Shown here piece by piece: positions 1-10,265 of a DNA stretch of 64,000 nt. The notes beneath the pieces are model-generated. The model had not been told where the DNA came from. It worked only from the letters and a program-made list of their open reading frames with translations, and did not search any database. The DNA comes from Beaufortia kweichowensis (lineage: Eukaryota; Chordata; Actinopteri; Cypriniformes; Gastromyzontidae), in the NCBI GenBank assembly GCA_019155185.1, contig CM032802.1:2704501-2768500 (forward strand), read 5' to 3'. Position numbers and translations under genes: made by a program. Numbering within the stretch: position 1 is the first letter of the stretch; every line of letters starts with the position of its first letter.

Positions 1-171
1 CTATGACAGGTAGCAAGATTTGTACATCACTAAACCTCTCCCTAAAATCTGATTGGTTGACAGTAATCTTGTCCCACTTGGATGATAGAGTTCACTTTTA
101 AAAATAAAGATAATACAAAAGGTTTTTCACAACGTTTAAGGTTCACAACTATAGCTTCTCTCTGCTTTCAG

Positions 172-2372
172 GTGGTTTGATAAATCCTTCAATCTTATTG
201 TCTACAAGAACGGTAAAATGGGCATCAACACTGAGCATTCATGGGCCGACGCTCCTATCGTTGGACACATGTGGGAGGTAAACACAAGATAACGGTTGTA
301 TTAACACGGCACCACTGGACATTAGTAAATAACATTTGTTTATTTCTGTACAGTATGTTTTGGCCACAGATTGTTTCCACCTGGGTTACACTGAAGAAGG
401 ACATTGCAAAGGAGATGTCAACAAAGGCCTGGCTCCCCCTATTAGACTACAGTGGGACATCCCAAAAGCAGTATGAACTAAAGCTTACCTTTACTTAGCT
501 TGTTTTATGTAAGATCATTTATTATATTGTTTGATAACCTTAATTTATTGCATTAGTGTATGCTAATAAATGATCTTATCTCCCTGTCAGTGCCAAGAGA
601 TTATTGATGGTTCATATGGGGTTGCAAAGGCAATTGCTGATGATGTGGACTTTCACGGCTGTTTGTTTACTGATTTCGGGAAGGGCCTGATAAAGAAATG
701 TCGAACCAGTCCAGATGCTTTTATCCAGCTGGCATTGCAACTAGCTTATTACAGGGTATGTTTTGCAGAAACACGAATGTTTAAATGCTCTTAATATTAC
801 AAGTTACATTTATGCATTTGGCAGACACTTATCAAAAGTGACTCAAGGTACATGAGCCATGCGTGCCAGTATATTGTGAAAGTGTTTAATGAATGTATTT
901 GTGTTTTTAAAAACAGGATAAAGGTGAGTTCTGTCTTACGTATGAGTCATCAATGACACGCATGTTCCGCGAGGGCCGCACAGAAACCGTCCGCTCCTGC
1001 ACCTGTGAGTCCACCACGTTTGTCCGAGCAATGGAGGACAAAAACATTACGGTGAGACCAAAGTAAAATACACACAGAACCAGAACCCATCCTTTAAAAG
1101 TAAGCTGATCTAGGAACCTGATGAACACCTTAAAAATAGAGGTACTACAAACGGTTCTTCACAGCGATAGAAGAACCATATTTATTTCCTTTTAAAAGAA
1201 CCTTTTTTATAGTCTAAAGAACTTTTTTCAAGAATAAAGACCTTTCATGATACAAAAAAGGTTCTTGATGGAACTATATACCCAAAAATGTTTCTTTATG
1301 GCATAATATTGCACCTTTATTTTTTTTAAGAGTGAATGTCATGAAAAATGACACAGGGTTTGTTCATATCAAAGGTTCGCCAATTTTTTTTACACATTCT
1401 ACATAATGATTGTTGCCTAGCATGACCATGTTGAAATGAAATCACATGACCAGCCAAACACATCTGACTTCATTTTGTGATTATTTAAATCAGCACTTTA
1501 TTCTCTGATTTGAAAAACAGTCCTCCAAAATTCACTCTAGTTTCTTCTTCTTGTAGAATCCTCATCTGTGTCTTTTGTTTTTCAGAATGAGCAGAGATTA
1601 GCACTCTTCCGCCAAGCCGCAGAGAAACATCAAAACATGTATCGTCTGGCCATGACCGGAGCTGGTATTGACCGGCATCTCTTCTGCCTGTACATAGTGT
1701 CTAAAGTAATGGGTATAGATTCACCCTTCCTCAAACAGGTGTGAGCAAGTGTGAATCAATGCTATAAATACAACATACATACCTGTTTATTTCTGCTGAA
1801 GCTTCAAGGTCAGTTTTGTTGAATAGGTTTTGTCGGAGCCCTGGCGTCTCTCCACCAGTCAGACCCCTCAACAGCAGCTGAACCTCATTGACATTCAGAA
1901 GTTTCCCAAATATGTTGGAGCAGGAGGAGGTTTTGGGCCTGTGAGTCTCACTGAGTCCCCCTACAGCACACTACATGCCATTACAACAGCCAAGTGTTCA
2001 GAAAAATATTACTTGCAAACAATTATAGTTTTGTGAAATACAATGTAGTTTTAAATAAGACATTAAATTATTATTTTATACGCAGGTTGCTGATGATGGA
2101 TATGGTGTTTCTTACATCATTGTTGGAGAAAACCTCATTACCTTCCACATTTCCAGCAAGTTCTCCAGCCCAGAAACAGTAAGAACTCAGAGTTTAAATG
2201 CTAAATATTAAGCACATAAAATATTAAGTTCATCATTCTGATCCACACAAAGATTTAAGTATTGCTTTGCTGTTTCTGTCCACAGGATTCCTATCGCTTT
2301 GGGCAAAACATAAAAAAGGCCATGCTGGATATCAGATCTCTGTTTAACCAGAAAGATAAAAAGAAAATGTAA
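172..2372 (+). CDS. cpt1b: Carnitine O-palmitoyltransferase 1, C-terminal part (muscle/B-like), 5' partial
   Basis: Eight exons are visible: 172-277, 354-470, 591-755, 917-1051, 1586-1738, 1827-1940, 2086-2178 and 2286-2372 (TAA). All have AG/GT borders and keep one frame, giving about 323 residues of a family usually near 770 aa. The N-terminal membrane segments lie before the window. CPT1 sits in the outer mitochondrial membrane and moves long-chain acyl groups from CoA to carnitine, the controlled step of fatty-acid entry into mitochondria. The first exon carries EHSWADAPI, which holds the family's catalytic histidine. Later exons carry FREGRTETVRSCT and the substrate-site motif WRLSTSQTPQQQ. 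The stretches SYGVAKAIADDV and KHQNMYRLAMTGAGID look more like vertebrate CPT1B, while the SYIIVGEN part looks more like CPT1A. The family is certain; the paralogue is likely but not proven. The gene converges on sephs1. Confidence 0.88.
806..865. repeat. Dispersed fish repeat fragment in cpt1 intron
   Basis: The motif GCATTTGGCAGACACTT followed by a degraded GTGACT box matches the better copy at 2645-2712. It is a decayed member of a fish-wide dispersed family (SINE/LINE tail type). The exact family was not determined. Confidence 0.5.
1128..1342. repeat. Palindromic MITE-like element, copy 1
   Basis: The element lies in the intron between the cpt1 exons ending at 1051 and starting at 1586. 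Both ends hold versions of GGTTCTTC / GAAGAACC inside imperfect inverted repeats, with an A/T-rich edge (CTTAAAAATA at the left, TTTTTTTAAGAGTG at the right). A second copy of the same family lies at 63070-63330, and a short fragment of the left end seems to be at 97-147. The structure suits a non-autonomous DNA transposon that is abundant in cyprinid genomes. No coding capacity is seen. Confidence 0.6.
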
Positions 2373-2644
2373 AACTTTGATTTTAGTGTTGGCCAGCTGA
2401 AAGTCATTTAACAAATCTCTTCTCGAAGCACATGCCTCTCAAAACACATTTCATGAAATCATTAGCTTGTTATGATGTAAATATGTCTGTAAAAAGATAA
2501 AGTATATAACTTCTAAACTGATATAAAAATGATGTTTTTTAACATGTCTGCCTTTAGTTTTACAGTCAGAAGATTGGTTGAGTTGATTGATTGCCAGACA
2601 GACCAAAGACCTGAAATCACCACAGTGGTTTTATATTTCAGGAA

Positions 2645-2712
2645 TACATTTACATTTACATTAGGCATTTAGCTGACGCTTTTATCCAAAGCGACTTACA
2701 AATTAGGAGACA
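2645..2712. repeat. Dispersed fish repeat (SINE/LINE tail type) in cpt1 3' UTR
   Basis: It contains GGCATTTAGCTGACGCTTTT directly followed by ATCCAAAGCGACTTACAA. This block recurs across fish genomes as part of tRNA-derived SINEs and LINE tails. It lies inside the 3' UTR, so it would be transcribed with cpt1. Confidence 0.7.
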
Positions 2713-2991
2713 ATATTATGTTATAATTTATGTATAAATGTCTTTGCATATTAAGTTAGGATATATAAAAGCAAATGATTTCTTTTAAATGATTGTAAAT
2801 AAAATGCTCAGCAAAAACATATGTGCAAAATGCTGATGATCATGTCAAAGCATACCAAAACATAAAATGATCACACATGTGTTGTTTTGTAAATTCCTGA
2901 TGATTTTTGCATGTATGGTTTCTTTTTTGTGGCTGTAAATATTTCATCTGTGAACTTTTGTTTTAAAAATATTTAATTTATCCTGTGTTTG

Positions 2992-2997
2992 AATAAA
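2992..2997 (+). terminator. Poly(A) signal of cpt1
   Basis: A canonical AATAAA lies 620 bases after the cpt1 stop codon, in an AT-rich context and followed by a T/G-rich stretch. Earlier AATAAA-like words in the UTR (near 2799) are alternatives. Confidence 0.55.
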
Positions 2998-3252
2998 GGT
3001 TTAACTATAAGTTGTACATCGCGAGGATTCCTGGAGAGTAATATTCTTTCTTTTTGGGCTTTTCCAAGTTTTTTTTATACTTTTATATAGTTCAAAGCAA
3101 ATATATTTATACTTAAAGTGGCACTTTATTTACGACAAAAGAGTCTATTTCTAAGAAATACATAAAATGTAGACTGAAAGTATACTTTAATAAACTTTTT
3201 TGTAGGAAACCAAAACAGGAACATGTTTTCAAGAAATTAAAAAAATCTGAAA

Positions 3253-3258
3253 TTTATT
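3253..3258 (-). terminator. Candidate poly(A) signal of sephs1
   Basis: AATAAA on the minus strand, 755 bases past the sephs1 stop. It would leave a gap of about 250 bases between the two convergent transcripts. Other minus-strand AATAAA words exist near 3124 and 3483, so the choice is uncertain. Confidence 0.35.
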
Positions 3259-4012
3259 GGAAGGTCAAGGCATATACATATATAATGAATAGCAAATATG
3301 AGAGACATCGAGAAGATGAGCTTTGTACAGAATATAAAACCAGCTCTACCACATAACTAATGATGTCCACGTCAAACAGTGAATATCATAAACTGCATCT
3401 ACATTGTTTAGAACATTCTCTACGAAACACATACTGCCATTAAAGACAGCGATGCATTTCCTAGAATATGAGGACTTGATTATTTATTCAGAGAGATATT
3501 ACCATGGTTTTCAGTCGACAATGTTTCCAACGAACAGTGAGGGGGGACTTACAAAAGTAAAAAAGCAACTCAAAATGAATTCTAGACATCAGTCACGTCA
3601 CAGCTTCATGAACTATTGTTAGATCATAGGCATATATTACATCCTGAACTACTGAATGGATTGCGCTTGTACCTGGAGCATCTAAAACATGACATGAAAC
3701 CGGCGATGAGCAGAAAAAAAGTGATCAACAGTCGAATGAAAATTATACTACCAATTATACTTTCTACCTGGAAGCTGCCTTACAATCAATCAGGTGTTCG
3801 GTTAATGTAACAGAAAACTATAGACACAAAAGGCAATTGATTTTTCTTCGTTAAATGTTCGTATCACTTCTGCTTTTTAACCGTGTCCATGTGGAGTCTT
3901 GCTCATAGGCCAGGGTGGGCAGACCGTGTATATATCATTCTTTTGATATATGCTCAGGTGTGGCTAGAGTTTACTAGCTGTTAGGGTTGTCATGAGGGTC
4001 ACGGAGTCAGAT

Positions 4013-6005
4013 TTAAGATGTAGTTCCTGGGGTGGTGTTGACGTTCTGAGTGGCCACCTGCGGTGCGACCTCGATGATGCGGGGTTTGTCGATGATCCGC
4101 GCCGTGCGGTTGCCCTTCTCCACGATGCCTATGATCCACGCCTGGTGACCCTCGCCGTATTTGGGAGATTTGATCTCGGCGCAAAACCGTGCCGCTTGTT
4201 CACGAGGAAGACATATCAACAAACCTCCTACATGGTAGAAAGAAATATATGGGGTAGATATAAAACAAACAAACGTGACAGCTGTGTGCGTATCTGCAGT
4301 AACCAAATCTGATCTTATACCTGAAGTTTCAGGGCAGGTGCCGTGCATGAGACCAAACATGTTCCCGCAGGCTTTGCTGACAGCAGCCATCTTGGCAAGA
4401 ACGGGCAAATTGTGAATGACGAAGGACACCTCTGTACGCTGCTGTCGCGCCAAGTTCTGAGCGTGACCCAGGATACCGAAACCCGTGATGTCGGTCGCTG
4501 CATGTGCATTGAAGGTGTGCATCAATCCGGCCGCTGGACAGAGAGCACGAGTTTAAGTTTATACGTTTGCTTCTGCGTTATTTGTGAACAGCTTGTGTCA
4601 TGTACTCACCTGTTCTGTTAAGTCGAGCCATGTTTAACATGGCCTCCTGATAAGCCAGTTCAACGTCTTCCTGAGTGACAACCAACTTTATCTTATTCCA
4701 TTTCTCTGGCTGCAAAAGATAGACAGTTTGAAATCACACTATTCAACCACAATGTTTAATAAAAATGATATTTGAAAGCACTCACAATGTCCAGCCACTG
4801 GTGTACTGCTACTGCAACTTGTGTACCCAAAGGTTTGGTAAGAACCAGCACATCACCTGGTACTGCATTATCTGGCCTACACAAAACGCATTAAAGAAAT
4901 AAGCGTATTAGTTCATGTCATTTATCTGTAATTTCATAAAATGAGACTGAAAAAGATACTTACATAATGAACTCATTAGGTTGGCACACTGTTGTGGCTA
5001 CACCCCCAAGAACTATCCACGGGTTTAAAACCGTCTGACCACCTGTAACGGATGTACCTGCCTCCTCTGATGCATCCTTAAAACCTTGGATGATCAGTGG
5101 CATGACTTTATCACGCTCCTACAAACACACAGATATCAATACATGTCTTTTTCAAAGCTCATTTTGGGATGAAATGTTTATTTATGCACACACATTTGCC
5201 ATTCTCTGTATCTCACCTTCTCTGTGAGTTTGTTACTGACACCGAGCAACATCAGCATGTTATCACATTCTGTTACTCCCATTGCGTACAAGTCACTCAA
5301 CACGTTGGCACAAGCAATTCTGCCCTGGAAGGAAAGAGAATACATGGAAAAACAATTAGGACTTTGACAATGCAATGTAATGCATTTTATTATTAGGTGA
5401 GGGTTATTTACCATCATATATGGGTCATCCACTATGGGGTAAATATAGTCTGTGGTCTGCACAAGTGACAAGCCACCATGTCTTAATGGAATCACACAGG
5501 TGTCCATACCTATGCCTGTGTTGAAAACGTAAACAAAAGACAAAGTTCATTTTAAAGGTCTAAAGTTCATATAATGTTAACGTTAAAAGCATTTAATATT
5601 TTCTCTGGCCAGTACTTTTTTAGTCATGTGTGTGTGTGTTTCTATGCATTATGCCCTACACTGTAATTGATAATTAAATATACAAAATGATGATTATTTG
5701 AGGTCTGTAAGGTTTAGGGGTTGGGTTACTGAATACAGTATACAGTTTGTACAGTATAAAAGTCACGGAGTGTCTATGGAAAGAGTGTGTGTGTGTTTGT
5801 GTGGTTATGTACCCAGTCTGGGCATTACAGCTCCAAGGAACTGCTCATCTTCCTGATAATGGTTTTCATGCAGGGATTCCAGAAGTTTCTGAAGCACTTC
5901 TTGAGGGACTTTGCAGCCGGTGCCCTTGAGTTCTGTGAAGCGTGTTAGCCTGAAGTTCTTGTCCAGCTCGTAACTCTCTGGGTTAAAAGACTCCCTCACC
6001 GACAT
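4013..6005 (-). CDS. sephs1: Selenophosphate synthetase 1 (non-selenocysteine paralogue)
   Basis: Eight coding exons in transcript order: 6005-5813, 5515-5412, 5324-5217, 5118-4964, 4876-4786, 4709-4610, 4533-4321 and 4227-4013. They sum to 1179 nt, so 392 aa, the same length as human SEPHS1, with near-identical sequence by recall. The ATG at 6005 gives [16 protein letters not shown], the family's normal start. Residue 29 is Thr in KGTGCK, where true selenophosphate synthetases (SelD, SEPHS2) have Cys or Sec. Lys32 and the glycine-rich nucleotide-binding segment are kept. SEPHS1 is therefore thought not to make selenophosphate efficiently and has been linked to redox and vitamin B6 homeostasis. 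No in-frame UGA is needed and no SECIS was sought beyond a visual check. A 5' UTR segment, 6071-6006, follows an acceptor (TTTTTTCAG) and implies an upstream non-coding exon. Confidence 0.96.
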
Positions 6006-6429
6006 GTTTAAAACAAATGAAACCTCACAGACACACGACAGCGAACACACCAACACAACAGTTCAGGAAATCTGAAAAAAGAGAGACAATATTAGAAAAA
6101 ACTACACATCTAAACCTCCCAAAAAAGTGTGTTTAAATGTATTTGCACTGATGCTCATCCTCCCCTTTAAATACATCATCTCTGATCAAAGCTGAGCAGA
6201 ATTCACTGTCCAGCCTCTTTCGTTTACATAGTAACGTGTTTCTCTCCCTCCCACTGTTGTGTTGCACTGATCATAACAACATTTAATAACAACAAAATCT
6301 TTGTACACTATTGCATAAAATGCACTCTGCTCTGTTTATAATTTACTTCACATGATAAACAAAGAGTTATTTTAAAACGGACTACGCAAAGAATTTCTGT
6401 GTACACGCTTGTGATTGTGATCAAAACTG

Positions 6430-6876
6430 GCGCGCGATGTCCATCAACGACTGAATCATTTCAGCGATTCGATTCACACGAACGGTTCACTTCTATGAAC
6501 CGACTTAGTTTCTGTCATCACTCGGAAGTTTCCACACACACGTTAGACAAATGCTTATGTTATAATATATAAAGTAAATATAGTAAGTTATTTTTTTAAA
6601 ATAAGTTTTTACTATAGTAATCAGAGTTTAACAGTTAAATGATATGATAATAAAAAATAGTAACTGACCAAAAAACTATTCTTACGACACTTTTACTATA
6701 ATAAAATCATGGTTAATTTTCTTAAAGGTTTATGTGTCAATTTTAGAGAAATACTATTTAAAATTATATTCATAGGTTTTTCAAACATATTCCCAACAGT
6801 AGTCAGTTCGAAGGAATCACTTTAAAGAATCGACTGACAAGAACGATTCTCTTGCGAATCGGACATCACTAGAACT
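6430..6876. mobile_element. Probable non-autonomous DNA transposon in sephs1 intron 1
   Basis: The left end GCGATGTCC leads into GATTCGATTCACACGAACGG. The right end reads GAACGATTCTCTTGCGAATC followed by GGACATCACTA. The outer words GATGTCC and GGACATC are inverted, and both ends are rich in GAATCG/CGATTC words. This resembles hAT-like MITEs common in zebrafish. The centre is AT-rich and non-coding. The limits are approximate. Confidence 0.45.
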
Positions 6877-6989
6877 GCTGCACGCGTTGATTCAATGCAA
6901 CACCCCCTCGTGTGTTTATATACAACCGTAGCTGTTCAATTACATTTCAAAACGTATAATGTACAGGATACCTTATGCATTTCAATAAC

Positions 6990-7420
6990 AAAACGCCTGG
7001 ATCGTAACTACAAATAATATGAATAGTAAAGGCAGGCCGGCCGAAATGTTTATAAAAATGTCGGCGGCGGAAAAAATTAACCCTTAAAGCGCCCGCGCCA
7101 TTATCGCAGTGTGCACAACAGAGTAATAATATACAATAAAAAATATTTGATGCACTTTACGCAAACTTTGTTGACTATGGCTTCTACTGGGATAAATACG
7201 ATAGCTCTCCTTACACTTAATGCATTGCAGCACAGTTATATTCGTGTCCCATTTCCCCTTTAATTGTGCTGTTAAGTTTCTGCTTACCGGTTTCGCTTCA
7301 GTGGCGCCTCCCGATACAAGAGACAAGACTCGACCACAATGCAGCGCGCGAGAAAAGGGCGCCCGGAAAATGTGCCTGAATACAATTCAACACTCTATTT
7401 CTTGGCTGATATGATCATAT
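6990..7420 (-). promoter_or_regulatory. Candidate sephs1 promoter and non-coding first exon
   Basis: This is a locally CpG-rich segment in AT-rich surroundings. On the minus strand the sequence AAACCG|GTAAGC makes a strong splice donor after position 7288. It could splice to the acceptor before 6071, giving a non-coding first exon that begins somewhere near 7350-7420. An ATGGCGCGGG word (YY1-like core) lies on the minus strand near 7097. The transcription start cannot be read from sequence alone. Confidence 0.4.
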
Positions 7421-9248
7421 TTATATTCGTATGAAGCTGTTTGAACGTCTCGTGTGATATTATGTCCCATACGAGCAATGATTCAGGCGCAGAATTCATG
7501 CGAGCACACATTTCCATTAAAAAGCCCAAGATCTGAAAGGGTCCGTCTTTCACGGTCTGACGTCATCACCTCCCCTTTAAAGGAAAGCAGACTGTGGCAA
7601 CAAAAAAGTCCATATTAGTTTGTACCTTTAATATACAAATCTGCGGAATGGTTGTCATTAATAAAGGCTTGAAAAATATAAACATGAAGTCAAAACTAGG
7701 AAAAAAACTGTACTTTATAGTAATAAAGCGTATACTGCTTTGTTTTTTACATTTATTTTACTGTACTTTTGTAGTTTCCACGTGAAAAATACTCTAGTAA
7801 ACTATAGTATTTACTATAGTATTCTGTAGCATTTACTAGTAAATATGGTAGTATATTTTAAGAAACACTTTAGTACATTGGAATTTTACTGCAGTTTACT
7901 ATAGTAAATACTACAATAAATAGTGTTTTTTTCATGAGGGTAGTACATTTTCATACATTTCTATTACCAAATATTATTATGGATTATGGAGTTATTTCAT
8001 TAAATAATATAACTTGTACAATTTTCCACATCATTTGGACAGTCTCATGCACAAGCTTTCTTAGTGGTGTTCAAACTCACAGGGTCACAAAATCAACTAA
8101 TCTTTAGACTTTTTAGTTTCATGACTTGATGCGTTTAGAAAAGTGCTTCTGCAAATAATTCTAACACCTGAAAGAACAGTTTCAAGTTTGCTTCAGCATT
8201 AAGAAATTGATGATATTCTTTTAAATTAATAATAAATATTTATTAAGAAATTAATAATAAACACATTTAAAGTTACTTTATCCCCAAGAAAACAATGTAA
8301 ACGCACAGGGTCCTGCTTATGTCTACAATTTAAGACACAGCCATATCATTTATTTAAAGTCTTAGACCAAACAATTTGCCACTGATGAACTTAAACGTTT
8401 TAGCTGTTTTAAAACAGATCATTTAAAAAGGAGGCACAGACTTCTGTGCATTTAAATACATTTTCAGTGTTAAATGTGACTTAAGTACTATTAACAGCAT
8501 ATGCACCATGCTGTTGATAACTACTGAAAATAAGATTATGCCTATGTACAACAGTGCATTTCTGTGCACAGCTTTAGTTTGAGGTACAAATTGAAGTTAT
8601 TTCCTGTGGTAATCAACATCACAGTTGCTGTAGATAGAGCTTAACTTGTGTTTAACCTGGAATATTCCTTTAACATGAACAGTTTTGAGGTAAAACTCTT
8701 TTGTTACTGAGACACAGGACAGTTTTCATATTCACTCTGTACACATTCAACAGACATCAAATCCTCTTACAGTGGAGGTCAAACTACATAACCAGTCTGT
8801 CAGATTATATTACCAAGGACACATTAATAAGACTATATGCAGAGAATATTAATTACCATTAATATATAAAACAGCACATATTTCACCAGAAAGAATCAAT
8901 AACCAGAACAACCGCACAATGACATCAGTTTGTCGCTTGGCATGGCAGAGTGAATTAAAGGCACAGTCATGTTTTCTCAGCAGTTCTGCTGATATTTGTT
9001 GGTGAAGCATTTTGGATGAAGCTGAAAAATACAAACACTTCTATATATTCATAGAAGACTAGTGACACAAAAGTGTTCCCATAATCAAACAGTCAGTTAC
9101 ATGTTGTTGGTTTCACACAAACGTTGTTTTCTTTCAGGGAGCATTTCAAAGCGATATCCAATAAGTTGTACAGACTAGGCAGATAAAATAAGACAAAGTA
9201 ACTCCTTTGAGGGGTCAGAGGTTGCATTTTGTTAATACTAGTCTCTGC
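7421..9248. other. Intergenic / bend7 3' flank
   Basis: AT-rich sequence between the sephs1 promoter region and the proposed bend7 stop. Part is probably bend7 3' UTR. I see no coding exon. An AT-rich palindromic repeat is listed separately. Confidence 0.5.
7785..7935. repeat. AT-rich palindromic repeat (TTTACTATAGTA words)
   Basis: Words such as TTTACTATAGTATT and TACTATAGTAAA recur in both orientations over about 150 bp, forming a self-complementary block. Similar words occur near 6600-6700 and 14270-14400. The pattern fits fragments of an AT-rich cyprinid MITE. Confidence 0.45.
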
Positions 9249-10234
9249 TCAGGCAGTGTCCATAGCAACTAGACATTCTGTTCTTTCATAAACAGCACCT
9301 GCAGTACAGAAGAGACGGTAAGTTAAGAGCAATTGCACTTTATTCATGTGAGATGTTAAAGGTGTGCATTCAGTACCATTTTGCATCACAGTTTCCACTG
9401 TCTGTGGACAGTTCCCTGAAAAAAATAAGGATGAATACTTTTTTGGATTGATATGTCAGTGCTTTGAAAAACCCACCCACGCACAATGTTTTGTCACACT
9501 TACAATACATTCATGCATTTCACAAACACAAGATGCGACGCTGCATTCAAAGTATTCATTTTATCAGAATGTACATTCACAAAACTCATGACCTTGGCAT
9601 TGCTAACACTATGTTCCACCATGCTTGTTGTCTTTAGAAGTAATTTAGCTGAGATTTTGAGTTTTCTATAACTATAAACTAGACACTTAAATCTAAAGTG
9701 ATGTGTGGCTGTGTGTGCACGTGTACCTGTCGTGTCTGCACATGTTCTGTGGAGAATCTCATTGCCATCTGAAGCTGTCTCTGCTTTAAATCATTGAGAA
9801 ATAAATTGAATAATTATATTGCCGTAATGTACGCATTTTTAATGAACATTTAATGACCAATTTATGTTTGAATCACATTCAACTGGCAAAGCATCAAATA
9901 CAAAGAAAGATTACGGTCACAACTTTCTTTCTTACCCCTTTTTAAGCGTCGACGGGCAAGTTTAATCTGGTCTTGCAGAATCTGGACCCAGTCTCTGGGG
10001 CCCGGAAGCTTCTCAATTCCATTGGCAGTGCAATACTTTTCTGTAAATGCTATATTAAGACACACAGACAGATTTATCAAGAGCATCTCAAACCTTATAA
10101 AGAGTTCATATTCATTTAGTGGTTCAAAGTGTTTTGCATTTTGTATTTTAATGCATTTGGCAGATCTGTATTTGAAATGAATGCCCTATAAAGTTTTATA
10201 TTCATAGGTTTAAAGTGTGCTGTTTGAGCCAACA

Positions 10235-10265
<31 letters not shown>

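Larger units (their letters stand above)
2373..4012. other. Convergent 3' flanks of cpt1 and sephs1
   Basis: The left part is the cpt1 3' UTR, ending near the AATAAA at 2992. The right part, on the minus strand, is the probable sephs1 3' UTR. I see no coding region. The short ORFs at 3404-3810 have no recognisable similarity, and their codon use looks random. Confidence 0.6.

Noticed and set aside
3992..4621. Plus-strand open frames opposite sephs1
   Set aside because: Shadows of conserved minus-strand coding exons 4013-4227 and 4321-4533. No similarity of their own.
4013..6005. Selenocysteine (UGA) or SECIS element in sephs1
   Set aside because: The active-site position is Thr (KGTGCK), there is no in-frame UGA, and the non-Sec paralogue is expected to lack a SECIS.
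7084..7414. Open frames on both strands in the sephs1 promoter region
   Set aside because: No similarity, and they overlap the CpG-rich putative first exon. Best explained as non-coding.
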